DNA of 61,654 nt from Zygnema circumcarinatum (GCA_037447605.1 CM074811.1:2920951-2982604), one strand, 5' to 3'; counted from the stretch's first letter, positions 23,877 through 34,269 are shown. Numbers and translations: made by a program. Notes: generated by a model from the sequence alone, not told the origin.

Positions 23877-26800
23877 CTACACTCCCTCTCTACTTCCCCC
23901 CACTCTCTCTCTCACTGCTACAACAGCCACATTTCGAGGCGAAACCGCGGGATCGAAAATGGGGATCAATTGGAGGTGGTATTCAAGGGCTGCCTCCTTC
24001 CCCTCTCCCTCTCCCTCTCCCTCTCCCTCTCCCTGCTTACTCTCCCTCTCCCTCTCTGGACGGAGGAACTGTTCGTGCAGGAAGAGCAGCCGGTCGAGCA
24101 GGAGGAGCGACTCTAAGGGGCCGGCCGCCACCGCTCTCAGCGTCCAAAACGGGCCGATCAGATCCTGCAAATTAAAAATAAAATAAAATAAAATAAATGA
24201 GTTGTGAAAGAAGAAATCACAGTCTGAAACCCCTAAAAAGAAGGACCGGGAGGGGGTGGGGTCCAAACGATATTCCACATATTCCCATACTCAAATTTAT
24301 GGTTTGCGACGCAATTTTTCTTTGGTGTTTTGAGGTTTCCCACCGTCCAGGGCTCTCCCTCCCTCCACGCCCCCTCAAGGGCAGCGCTTGGAAGGGGATT
24401 CAGATTCAGATTCAGTCGATCGAGAGCCGCTTCCGCATATCTTGTGAAGGAAGAAAAATTTGCGGAGTTTTTCGGGTCTCCTCCAATGGCGTTTGCGCTC
24501 GAAGTCTCGGGCAGCCTTTCAAAGTTTTCGCCCTGCCCGTCTTCAACACTTGCAGGAGCTTGAAGTTCCTGGAACAGGAAACGAACAGCCCTCGGTTTCT
24601 TTTTTGGTTTTTTGAAACTTTGTTCCAATCAAAGCCTTATTAGCCCTAAAAAGCCCCAACCCCTAAAACTCCTAACCCTACCCTGAACCCTAACTCCCCA
24701 AACATCGCTCGCTGGCATTACAAACCTCAAAGAACCGTACATAGTCTTCTCCCTCCTGCTCAGCGGGAGGCCCTCACCTCCTTCATTCCATGCTTCTTGC
24801 GAGAAGTCAACTTTCCGAGTCGGCCGACCGCGGGGCTCAAAGCCGCAGCTTCCGGGAAATGGCGGAGGAGGACCTGCAAACTTAGAGCTGCCATTGAGTA
24901 GGGTCCGGAGGACTGAGCCTAATTCATAAACCCTAAACCCTAGAATCTAACCCTAACCTCCATCCTAAACACTAAACAATACACCCTAATCCCTCCACCT
25001 GAAACCGTAACCCTAAACTATAACCCTACCCCTAAACCTGAAACCCTAACCCCGAAACCCTAAACCTAAACCCTAACCCTGAGTTCTAAACCCGGACTTC
25101 TTAGCCCTAAATCTGAACCCTAAACCCTAAAGCCTAACCCCTAACCCCTAAACCTAAACCCTAACCCTGAATTCTCAACCCTGAATTCTTAGCCCCAATC
25201 TGAAACCCTAACCCCTAAACCCTCGACCCTCAACCCTAAACCCTAAACCTTAAACCCTAAACCCTAATTCCTAAACCCTAGCCCCTAGCCCCTAGCCCCT
25301 AGCCCCTAGCCCCTAGCCCCTAGCCCTCCCTCCAGCCAGGGCCTCACACCAGCTGCAGCATCCCGCGGTACGAGTGCGCCTCAAAATTTTTGCGGGCAGC
25401 TTCGGGGTCCATGGCTGCCCATCTCTCCGCGCTCTGTGGGCCACAAAAGGAATTATTTCAAAAAAGAAATTAATAAATAGATTAAAATGCGGGTGAGAAC
25501 GGGGGGGAGTACGGGTCGGTCTCGAGAATTACACTATTAATTATTATTATTTTTTTTTTCCTGTGGCTCCTGAACCCTAGCCCCACCCTCTAGCACAGAA
25601 ACCCTAAAAATGGAAACCCTAAACCCCTGTGCTGACCTGGCACGCCAGGTCCCGACCGGTCCGTCCGACGTGGAGGCGCTGCTCCCTGACGGAGCGGCTC
25701 AGGGGAAATCCCGACCGTCCGATCACATGCGCCTCCGTTCCGTGCTGCAGAAAGGACTCGGTGAGTTCCTCCTGGAGGGGTTCCATGCGGCCCCGCAGTT
25801 CCGTTGAGGGCAACGGTCAATGGCAGATCAGTTATGGGGTTTTTTTTTTTTTGGTGAGAAAAGGAAGGAACAGAAAGTGCAGGAACTGGAACTGGAACTG
25901 GAACTGAGAACTGGACAAGTTCTATGCATTTGATGGACTGGACATGCGGCTCTGTTGGAATCACCTGAGGAGTTTCGGTCAGGAGATTGTAACAGCAGCC
26001 GACTGAGACGAGGGCGGCTGCATCGTCCCATTCTACAAATGCTCTGTCCGGTTTTTTATATATTTAAGGACCACCCGAAAAAGAAAAAAAAAGCAAAAAT
26101 GATTCGGGGACTGAGAGAATGAAAGATTCAACAGCAGAATGGCAAACAATATAGCATGTTTATATGCATATACTATTTTTAGGGAGAGAGAGAGAGGGAG
26201 AGGGAGAGGGAGCGGGAGCGGGAGCGGGAGAGAGAGCGGGAGCGGGAGCAGGAGAGGGAGCGGGAGCGGGAGCGGGAGAGGGAGAGGGAGAAGGAGAGGG
26301 AGAGGGAAAGAGTGAGAGGGAGAGGGGGAGGAGAGGGAGAGGGGGAAAGGAGAGGGAGCGGAGGGAGAGGGAAAGAGTGAGAGGGAGAGGGAGAGGAGGA
26401 GAGGGAGAGGGAAAGAGTGAGAGGGAGACGGAGCGGGAGCGGGAGCGGGAGCGGGAGCGGGAGAGGGAGAGGGGGAGGGAGAGGAAGAAAAAATAAGCAA
26501 AAACCCTAAATTTTCAAACTAGATATCTCTCCTTTATCTCCCTCTTATTTTCCTTTATCTCCCTCGTACCTCAGCAGGGCGGCCGACAAGTCTCCGCACG
26601 CGTGCAGGCCCACGAGCACAACTCGCCTCTTTTTTTTTGACCCCTTTTTTTTTCGTTTCCCCTCCGCTGCTTCGTCTGCCCGTTCCCTCTCTCCTTTGCA
26701 CTCAGCTCCTTCTGCTCCTTCACTTCCTTCCGCCCTTTCCCCTCGGGCAGCAGCAAAAGTATTTCGTTCGGGCAGCACAGAAGAGTCGGATCTTTGGGAG

Positions 26801-29455
26801 TCGCCACGTGGCGCCAAGTCAGCGTCCAAGTCATCGAGCAAATCTCCAAATGATGATGACGGCATGCGAAGGTCAACGTGCTTTGTCACGGCGACAGGTG
26901 GCACCCTCTGAATGGCCGGCTCTGCAGAGTATCCCAAGTCAACACAACCACACATGGACACAAGAATGAGAAAGAAGATTTTGAAAAGGAGAACTTCTCT
27001 AATCATATCGATACTTTATTCAACTAGTAAAGGTTTACTTTAAATGATCATTAATTTGATTTATTATACCTTTGCTTTCTGCAGCTCGCCGAGGGTTGTT
27101 GTAGTATTTGGCGACCCGTTGACTGCGGGCGGTCGTAACGGTTCCATGGTGCGCGCAGTTATCGATGGCCAAAACACGGAGACCGTAACGGAACGCGAGG
27201 ACCATGGCGAGGTAGCCCTGGGGAGTGGGGAGGGAGGGAGGGAGGGAGAGAGAGAGAGAGAGAGAGAGGAGGAGAGAGAGAGAGAGAGCGAGAGAGGGGA
27301 GAAGAGAGGGGAAGAGAGAGGGGGCAGGGTGGGTCCAAGGTTTCAACTTTAGTGTTAGCTTTATGGGTTCACGTTAGGGTTGATTAAGGGGGACACTTTA
27401 GGGTTAGCATTTAGGGTTAACTGGAGGGTTCAGTTTAGGGTTCATTTTAGGGTAAGGTAAGGTTAACCTTAGGGTTTACGTAGGGGTTCATTTCAGGGTT
27501 TCACTTTAGGGTATTTAAGGTTCTAACGGCTTTTCACGCTTCTTTTTTAGGGTTTTGAACCTTTCAGGGCTTCAATGACACTAGGATTTGACAAACTGGT
27601 TGGACTTATATGCTTATCTGCAGGCATTAGGCTCTTTTACTTTTTTGCGAGTAACTGTCGATGAGCGTTTCTAGGATTTCAACGTTTCTGAGGAAAGAAT
27701 CCTGGGAGCTACCGACCCCCTGCGACCCCCCTTTGTGTACCTGACCGGCTCCAAAGTCCACCACATGCGTCGCTCCAACCTTCTCCGCCAAACTCGCTAC
27801 CAGAGCTGCTAAGCGCGAGATCTGCCAGGAAGGAAAGGAGAGGAGAGGAGAGGAGTGGAGAAGGAGAGGGAGAGGAGGCGAGGAGAGGAGTGGAAAAGGA
27901 GAAGGAGAGGAGGTGAGGAGGAGAGGAGAGGGGTGGAGAAGGGGAGAGAGAGGAGAGGAGGAGAAGGAGGAGAAGGAGAGGAGGTGAGGAGGAGAGGAGA
28001 GGAGAAGAGTGGAGAAGGAGAGGAGGTGAGGAGGTGAGGAGGGGAGGAGAGGAGTGGAGAAGGAGAGGAGGTGAAGAGGAGAGGAGAGAAGAGGAGTGGA
28101 GATGGAGAGAAGGTGAGGAGGAGAGGAGAGGTGTGGAGAAGGAGAAGGAGAGGAGGTGAGGAGGAGAAGAAGAGAAGGAGAGGAGGAGAGGAGGAGAGGA
28201 GAGGAGTGGAGGAGGAGTAGAATAGAAGGAGAGGAGGAGAGGAGAGGAGTGGAGAAGGAGAAGACGAGAAGAAGAGGAGGAGAGGAGAGGAAGGAATAGT
28301 CTGAACAACATGGGGAGAGTTTTCAGTGTTCGAAATAGTCCAGATTTTCCCGAGTGTTTGATCTTTCCTCCCTTTCGTTGATGGATTTTTTTTCATGAAA
28401 CCCACCTCGTGGCGCTTCTTCGGATTCATTCCTTGCGCTGTTACGGAGCATATGACAGCTTCCTGAAACAAAAAATGAATAAACATTATTCAAAAAAAGT
28501 GAGAGAAGCCTGAACAGAAAACCTCTGCAATGGTTTGCCCTCACAGATTATTATGAGTTTCTGTTTGGAGTCTAGGGTTTGAGGTTGTTTGGTTTCTTGT
28601 TTACGAGCTTCTGTAGGGTTTAAGAACCCCAGAGTTTCAGGTGTTGAGGGTTTTGGAATTGTAGGCTGAAGCTTATTTTAAGCTTTAGACTTTTAGATTT
28701 AGAAATTTAGGGTTCAAATTTAGGGTTTTGCAGCTTACCTGCGAGGGCGCGGGGGTCCTCGGCAGGCTCAGCTGGCGAGCTCGCAGCACAAAGTGCCGCA
28801 GACTCGCGGGCCACTCCTCCTGCAGGAGACATGGCTCAGGGTTTAGGGTTTCAGATTTAGGATTTAAGGTTTAGGGTTCAGGGTTCAGGGTTTAAGGATT
28901 TAGGTTTAGGGTTTAGAGTTTCAAATTAGGGTGTTTGGTTTAGGGTTTAAAGGTGTAGAGGGTTTTCGGGCTAGGGTTTAGGGTTAGGTTTTAAGATTGA
29001 GGGTGTAGGGTAAGATTTAAGATTTAGGGCGAGGGTTTAGGGTTAAGAGTAAGGGGTTTACGGTTTAGGGTTTACGGTTTGGGACCTGCGCCATGGCGAG
29101 GCCGGAGGGCACTTTGAGGAGCTCCTCCGTTGGAAGGCTCCTCAGCGCCGCCAGCCACGTGGCGTCCACGTGCTCCCACTGCCGCTTCTGCACCCAAAAC
29201 AAAACATGAGGAAACAGAAAGAACAGGGATACGCACTGTCATGATGCATTTCTGCATGCACATATCCACGATAACTTTTAGTGAAGGATGATCACAAGCA
29301 TATTACAGAACAATAAAATATGACAGAAAAAGACTGCCAGAGCGCACCGAGAAGAAGTCCACCACGTGGCACGTCCACAGCCAGGACAAGGGCCCCAGAA
29401 ACTCGGCAATGTCGGCCACGTGGCGGCGCGCGGCCTCCGCAGAGACAGCATCCAT
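23877..29455 (-). CDS. METTL25: METTL25/RRNAD1-family methyltransferase-like protein
   Basis: Thirteen exons: 29455-29348, 29187-29086, 28819-28739, 28462-28406, 27821-27741, 27217-27070, 26921-26570, 26043-25965, 25744-25637, 25433-25350, 24873-24778, 24568-24344 and 24164-23877. All are GT/AG and in phase (602 aa). Family signatures in order: FLGPLSWLWTCHVVDFF, QGMNPKKRHE, the SAM-binding type VVDFGAGQGYL, VLVGLHACGDLS, FVEWDDAAALVSVGCCYNLL, SGFPLSR, SFTRYAEAALDRL, GPLESLLLLDRLLFL and IPIFDPAVSPRN. The family has a Rossmann methyltransferase fold and some members are annotated as rRNA-adenine-methylase-like. The substrate is unknown. Two low-complexity insertions stand out: a Lys/Glu-rich loop in exon 7 and a GEGEGE stretch in the last exon. 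Introns carry large blocks of telomere-like and GA-rich sequence. Confidence 0.9.
24650..25330. repeat. Telomere-like CCCTAAA block in METTL25-like introns
   Basis: Degenerate CCCTAAA/ACCCTAA units dominate the stretch, apart from exon 11 and its flanks. A tandem run of the variant heptamer AGCCCCT (about six copies) lies at 25279-25327. On the sense strand these read TTTAGGG. Confidence 0.85.
26185..26495. repeat. GAGCGG/GAGAGG low-complexity tract in METTL25-like intron 7
   Basis: GGGAGCGGGAGC and GAGAGGGAG hexamers run for about 310 bases. Open frames here are hexamer artefacts (alternating Arg/Glu, Gly/Glu or Ser/Pro). Confidence 0.9.
27360..27560. repeat. Telomere-like TTAGGG cluster in METTL25-like intron 5
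   Basis: About ten TTTAGGGTT-type words occur in 200 bases. The orientation is opposite to the block at 24650-25330 in the same gene. Confidence 0.8.
27835..28305. repeat. GGAGA-rich low-complexity tract in METTL25-like intron 4
   Basis: About 470 bases of GGAGAGGAGGTGAGGAGGAGA-like minisatellite with irregular units. The minus-strand open frames here (Ser/Pro/Leu only) are rejected as coding. Confidence 0.9.
28560..29080. repeat. Telomere-like TTTAGGG block in METTL25-like introns 2-3
   Basis: Dense degenerate TTTAGGG/GTTTAGG words flank exon 3 (28739-28819). On the METTL25-like sense strand they read CCCTAAA, the reverse of the 3' introns. Confidence 0.85.
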
Positions 29456-30032
29456 GGCAGCCTGCCTCGCTCTCAACTCTTAAGCTGCAAAGCTCCTTAG
29501 AACTGCGAACTGCAAACCCTAAATCTCAGCCTGCAAACCATAATCGCCTGAAAGAGTGCTGCATTGGAGGAACACATATTTCTGTCGCCCGCTGACTTCG
29601 AGGTTGCATTTTAGGGCACTGTTTTTGCGCTTTTTAGGTCAACGCATTCTTGTATGGATTACAGTACGCTCCCGGACGGGCCACTCGCCTCTCCCACTCA
29701 CAGGCCCTCCCTCCCTCCCCCCTTCCGTACCTCCCTCTCTGTGCTCTCTCTTCCCCCCCCTTTCTCTTCCTAGCTTTGCCCCTTACCCTCTCTTCCAAAA
29801 GGCGCCAACCTTTCTCCGTATCCATCTCCCTGCTTCCTCCCCTTCCTCTTCTCCTGTTTTCTGCTCATTGCTCCCCTCGCCATGGCCATGGCCAAACAGA
29901 GGAGCACGGATAGCGTCGCAGAGAAGTCTCCGCATGGCGCACTAGAATATGTGATCCCTCCCTTCTCACGTGTACAGATATGCTGCTGCCTACTTTGGAG
30001 TGCTTATAGGTGCTAATGACCTAATCTAAGGT
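29456..30032. other. METTL25-like 5' flank
   Basis: Upstream region of the minus-strand gene. A CT-rich tract on the plus strand covers about 29690-29870. No gene recognised. Confidence 0.45.
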
Positions 30033-30520
30033 CTATTCATGATCCCATATCAAATGAAGTGAAGGTGAAGCATCATCACATGTCAAGTGACTGTCAAGAG
30101 ATGTTGACGTAATGAGTATGCGCTGCTGAAGCTCCGGGAAGTGTGCTGCCTGGATCTTTCTTAGGGTTGCAGGAATACCTGGTTCGTGCCTTCTGAACAA
30201 CTCACTGTTTAGCAGAGCTCTTGCAAAAACAACAATGGTGAGGCTTCGAGTTGAGTCCAATGCCTAAGAAAAGGTGCATCAGTTTTGAACTACGTTCCTT
30301 TTTAGTTCGGCCATAAGCCGCATAAAGGACATGTGTTCCCGGATGTTGCCCCGCACTCCAGTTCTTGTTGAGAGGGAAGTAATGCAAGTTCACAGGGGTA
30401 TCAAATGCTTTCAAAATCTTCCGAACATGTTCAAACATTCTTTCAACTACTTTGCCTTCTTGTGTCTTTTGAAAGAGATTAGAATAGAACAGAATAGTCT
30501 GTGTAGGTGTTTTCATTCAA
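30033..30520 (-). pseudogene. Possible protein-coding remnant, unknown
   Basis: Two adjacent minus-strand open stretches have non-repetitive, protein-like composition. One (30520-30285) contains FDTPVNLHYFPLNKNWSAG and HPGTHVLYAAYGRTKKE. The other (30270-30033) contains IVVFARALLNSELFRRHEPG and TLRKIQAAHFPELQQRIL. They are offset in frame. A plausible acceptor (CTTTTCTTAG) lies between them, but no donor far enough upstream was found. It is either a gene with a missed intron or a frameshifted fragment, and I do not recognise the family. Confidence 0.25.
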
Positions 30521-30608
30521 GGGGCGTGGTCATATGGGTGGCAGGAAAATTGCTCAGTTGAGATTCTCAGCTTATGTTATCGTTATCGATTCTGACACTT
30601 TATTTTTA

Positions 30609-30700
30609 GATAACGGTGTTCCAGACTTGGCTTCCCGGTATGGAATCCGAATTTGCTTTCAGATTTCATAACGGGAAGCCAAATTTGGAACGCCGTATTC
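30609..30700. repeat. Imperfect inverted repeat / hairpin
   Basis: A left arm (30609-30641) and right arm (30668-30700) of 33 bases pair at 27 positions, leaving a 26-base loop. Shared cores are GTTCCA and TTGGCTTCCCG. Two of the six differences become G-U pairs in RNA. It could be a small MITE relic or a hairpin RNA precursor. Confidence 0.65.
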
Positions 30701-30859
30701 TAAACTTTTCAAGTGCCGTGAAATTAGCACGTTTCAAGAGGCCTACGACGACTTTTTTTGATTCCGTCTCAAGACCGAGACAATGCAATCGAGCACCACC
30801 CAATTTGCAGGCGCTATTGAAGGGCCGATGTCAGCTAAATTTACAAGTGTTTAAAGTTT

Positions 30860-31040
30860 AGATTTCGAGCTTAGGGCTAGAGTTTCGGGTTAGGGTTATC
30901 TGTTTGAAAAATAAAGGTTCAAAGTTCAGGATTTTGAGTTACAGTTTAGATCTACGGGTGAAGAATAGGGTTTCAGGATAGAGGTTTATGTTTAGGATTA
31001 GGTCTTCAGTTTAGGTCTGGTCTTGGCTTAGAATCAAGGA
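30860..31040. repeat. Degenerate TTAGGG-like words
   Basis: Words such as GGGTTAGGGTTATC and TTTAGGATTAGG occur over about 180 bases with no coding potential. Confidence 0.5.
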
Positions 31041-32697
31041 CATTCGAAATTTAGGGGTTTTCTCGATTGCAAGCTATAGTCGAGCATCTCCAAAAGGCTT
31101 CCCTTCTTTCTCCACGTATACATAACAAGGTTAAGGCTTCAAGTTAAGGGTTAAGATAAGAGAACTCCGGTGGAGGGAAGGAATTCCAATTGATATCGGA
31201 GTGAAGGTGTAAGCATTTGGGGAAATGTGAACTTTTATAGTCAAGTTATCTGCGACTCCCTCGCCGAATATGCGTTTTTCCCCATTAAAAAATACAGCGG
31301 CTGCAGCAGTTCAGTGACGAAACAAATCTCTACGTAATAAGTGTTCGCTAAAAAAGTGAGAGAGAGTGCGACGGAGAGAGAGAGAGGACGTGAAGGGAGA
31401 GCAAAGAGAGCGGGAGATATTTAAACAAGATAGTTCTTTTTAGCTGAAGCCAAAGATGAGGCAATCAAAAGTAAGGTGAATGTAGACTCGCAGAGCTGAG
31501 AGACGTGGTCAAAAGAATAGTCATTCAAGGAAAAAGGTCTCATATTTATAAAAATAAATAAGCATCTTGATTCTTTTCTCGTCAAAGGAGCTTTTTCTTT
31601 TCGAGAGAGAGAATTCTGTTCATCAACTTTTTTTATGAAAGATAAAAAAAACTATTCTTTCCAACTAGTGGAGAAACCTAGTCAAGAAACTAAGAAACCT
31701 AGTCAAGAAACTGAGCAGCAAATTCCCAGCCAGCCAACTGACCGAACTATTTGATTGCCGCCACCGAATATTAGCGGCGCTCTACCCTTAGGCCATGCTT
31801 GAACCGCTGCTTTACAGAAAAATTTGAGCCCGTTTGTGAAGGCATTCTCTCTCTCTTCTCTCTCTCTCTCCGAGCGGATTCGGGCAGGCCGATATTTTTT
31901 TCTCTAAAAAAAAGAAATTCAGAAGGGGGTGGATATCCAAAATGGAGGGAGGGTATCATTTACCTTTCCGTTTAAATTCTGTGTCTATTTTAAAATCTGC
32001 CCGACGAAAAAAGAAGTGTATCGATCCAAAAAGGAGTGGATTTGTAAGTTTCCAAACTCGCCATCGTGAGTTCAATGCCATTTTCCTCGTCCAACTCTAA
32101 ATACACGGGGAAAGTAATTACTCCAGTCGTTTGCCGCCACGTGGCTGTAACAAGATTCGTCTAGGTGCCACGCTGGCGATGCGGGTGCCACGCTGGCGCG
32201 CAGCCACCGACCCGCCGTCATCGCCGGTCGTGGTCGCAACTAGCAGCAGATTGCTGGCGACAGCGTCGGGCCACGTGGCGAGCGCTGATTGGTGTCCACA
32301 CACTATCCGACGTGGCGCGTTCCACGGACGTTCATGGAGCCTCGGCCTCGGACGGATGAACGGAACGTGACAACTGTCACGTCCAGCCTTGAGTATGGTA
32401 CAAGACACCCCTAAACCGCGAGGACCTCAGGGCGGGCCCATGGTGTTGTTGTTGCTGAACATGAACCATATGTTATTGAGCATGGGCCTATGTTGTTGTT
32501 CAACATGAAACCTACATTGTTGTTGAACATGAACATACTGCTCCAGTGTAAATCTCTTTAGATTGGCGCGCTATTGGAATGGAAACCAAAATACGTAGAG
32601 GCGAGCATAACATGGGTGTAACAAAAGGGTGTATACTGTACTCGTAAAACCAACCAACAGAGATCAACAGAGATAAGCGAGAAAAAAGTGTTGGTGG
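31041..32697. other. Intergenic, no gene recognised
   Basis: Mostly AT-rich up to 32100, then GC-richer with several CCACGTGGC palindromes (32137, 32270). A copy of the LINE 3' terminal motif CATCGTGAGTTCAATG ends near 32077 without an obvious LINE body. TGTTGTTGTTCAACATGAA-type short repeats lie at 32440-32535. A T-rich strand run (AAAAAA on plus at about 32682-32687) lies just left of the transposon. It would be the Pol III terminator of the 5S gene if the transposon were removed. Confidence 0.4.
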
Positions 32698-32703
32698 GTG
32701 CGA
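32698..32703. repeat. Left target-site duplication GTGCGA
   Basis: GTGCGA directly precedes the left TIR and is repeated exactly at 33406-33411 after the right TIR. Confidence 0.8.
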
Positions 32704-32735
32704 CTATAGCTCCGTTTTATACACTTTGAGGTTCG

Positions 32736-32779
32736 ATACAGTGTATAATACAGTATTAATACTGTATTATACACTGTAT
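32736..32779. repeat. Perfect 44-base palindrome
   Basis: Twenty-two bases each side of the centre between 32757 and 32758 (CAGTATT|AATACTG) are exact complements. It is AT-rich and lies 20 bases inside the left TIR. A degenerate relative lies near the right end at about 33340-33375. Confidence 0.9.
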
Positions 32780-32930
32780 AATACCTTAACGCAACTGTTA
32801 ACAGCCGTACAATCGGAACATAGATACGTACGGAAATTATGTACGGAAGGGGTGTACCAACATGTACGGACCAAGTCACACGTGTTGAGTGTTTGGCAAG
32901 TGACGTGACTTGGCAAGTGCTGGAGACAGC

Positions 32931-33227
32931 GTATTTCCGTCGCCCTTCAGCGTTGCCTCGCTTCTACGCTTCTTCGGCGTGCTGCGATTGTTGGTGATCG
33001 TGTTGGTGGACTTCCGCCGCTCCCTCCTCGCGACGTGCCTCACATCGGTGACCTTCGCGGCTGCTTCTAGGGCTGCGTTGTTGTGCCTAGGCGTAGTTTT
33101 CCGCTCCTAGCTTCGTTTTATTGTGTTTCGGTCCTTTGTGACCAGTCCTTCGTGGTTCCACATTTTGCCTTTGTCCATGTACAAAGGCCATCGTGACGGC
33201 AAAGGCCTCGCCATCGTGAGTTCAATG
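32931..33227 (+). mobile_element. 5'-truncated LINE 3' end (copy A)
   Basis: It aligns along its length with the copy at 34586-34861 and with the minus-strand copy ending at 46382. Shared peptide remnants are SVALQRCLAS, LLRRAAIVG and PHIGDL. The shared 3' terminus is GCCATCGTGAGTTCAATG. It is a typical 5'-truncated non-LTR retrotransposon tail, nested in the TIR element. Confidence 0.75.
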
Positions 33228-33405
33228 AAAGTTTTATACTTCTTCGCTGGAATTTCAATATTATAATCAATCTTTGTTCAACTAAGCACGAAAATAAAAA
33301 AAATACGTTAAATACATTAAAAATATACTGTATTTTAAAAAGTTGTATAATACATCGTATTATACAGTGTATTAATCCACGCGGTTCATACATACGGAGC
33401 TATAG

Positions 33406-33521
33406 GTGCGACACCGGGACTTCCCGGGAGGTCACCCATCCCAGCACTATTCCGGCCCACAGGCGCTTAGCTGCGGAGTTCTGATGGGATTCGGCGTAGC
33501 AGCCCAGGTATGATCGCACCA
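33406..33521 (-). rRNA. 5S ribosomal RNA
   Basis: The minus strand reads GGTGCGATCATACC at the 5' end, then CCCATCAGAACTCCG, AGCTAAGCGCC, GGATGGGTGACCTCC and CGGGAAGTCC, and ends GTGTCGCAC. This matches plant 5S rRNA throughout, including the internal-promoter A box and C box. The 5' GGTGCGA pairs with the 3' TCGCAC. About 116 bases are present. The last one to four bases and the T-run terminator have been separated from the gene by the 702-base transposon. The gene appears solitary in this window. Whether it is still transcribed is unknown, because termination would have to occur inside the element. Confidence 0.9.
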
Positions 33522-33599
33522 CGATCACGTAATTTAATTTATATGTACTGTTTTAATTATCTATTACTTCATAAAGACTACACAGATCGGACCATTAGA

Positions 33600-34050
33600 C
33601 AAACCAGTTGACTGGTTGGCAACCAGTGGTTGCGGACCGAAACAACCATTCGACTGGTTGCCAACCAGTGGATGCCACTGGTTGGCAACCATTCGACTGG
33701 TTTGGAACCAGTGGATGCCACTGGTTGGCAACCAGTCGAATGGTTGCCAACCAGTGCCGCCGGATCGAAACAACCATTCGACTGGTTTGGAACCAGTGGA
33801 TGCCACTGGTTGGCAACCAGTCGACTGGTTTGGAACCAGTGGATGCCACTGGTTGGCAACCAGTCGACTGGTTGCCAACCAGTGGCATCCACTGGTTGGA
33901 AACCAGTCGACTGGTTGAAACAACCACCTGGTGGCATCCACTGGTTGGAAACCAGTCGACTGGTTGCGAACCAGTGGCGCAGGACTGAAACAACCATTCG
34001 ACTGGTTCGGAACCTGTGATCCAATGGTTGGCAACCATTGAATTTCTGAA
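33600..34050. repeat. Palindromic-module array, left arm of a foldback structure
   Basis: I count 29 copies of ACTGGT or its complement ACCAGT in about 410 bases. A full unit is about 43 bases: ACTGGTT, 3 bases, AACCAGT, GGATGCC, ACTGGTT, GGC, AACCAGT, CG. GTCGAC (SalI-type) junctions join units. A longer spacer GAAACAACCATTCGACTGG recurs three times. All reading frames stay open because the modules lack stop trinucleotides, so the predicted 100-186 aa frames here are not genes. Confidence 0.9.
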
Positions 34051-34269
34051 ATTATGCCTTTTTGCAAAAATGGGTCGTTTGTGTTTTTTGGTTGGTTGCC
34101 AACCGTTGACAACTCGTGTAACAAGCCTGATGCGTACAGATGCGTACGGATTTGTACAGACGAATCGTACGGTTGTACGGGGATTCTGTACGGCCGAGCC
34201 GTAATAGTTTTCTCCGAAACGCCGACGGCATTTTGGTAACTGTAGCGTTCAGTTCGCTACAACTAGTGA

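Larger units (their letters stand above)
32704..33405. mobile_element. 702-base non-autonomous TIR DNA transposon
   Basis: Ends are perfect 12-base terminal inverted repeats, CTATAGCTCCGT at 32704-32715 and its complement at 33394-33405, flanked by the 6-base direct repeat GTGCGA. Subterminal regions on both sides carry ATACACTGTATAATAC-type AT-rich repeats, including a perfect 44-base palindrome at 32736-32779. There is no transposase gene, so it is non-autonomous. The interior contains a 5'-truncated LINE tail (32931-33227). The insertion point is the exact 3' end of a 5S rRNA gene. A 6-base duplication and a small-RNA-gene target recall the Dada superfamily as I remember it. Assignment needs a related transposase. 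Confidence 0.75.

Noticed and set aside
31755-31830. tRNA-like words (GGTAGAG and GGTTCAA) on the minus strand
   Set aside because: The D-arm-like and T-arm-like words are in the wrong order and no cloverleaf with paired acceptor and anticodon stems can be drawn.
33406-33521. A Cassandra-type TRIM retrotransposon carrying a 5S sequence
   Set aside because: I see no flanking LTRs, primer-binding site or polypurine tract; the flanking element has TIRs and a 6-base duplication instead.
33600-34050. CRISPR-like regular repeats
   Set aside because: The repeats are contiguous palindromes with no unique spacers, in a eukaryotic nuclear context.
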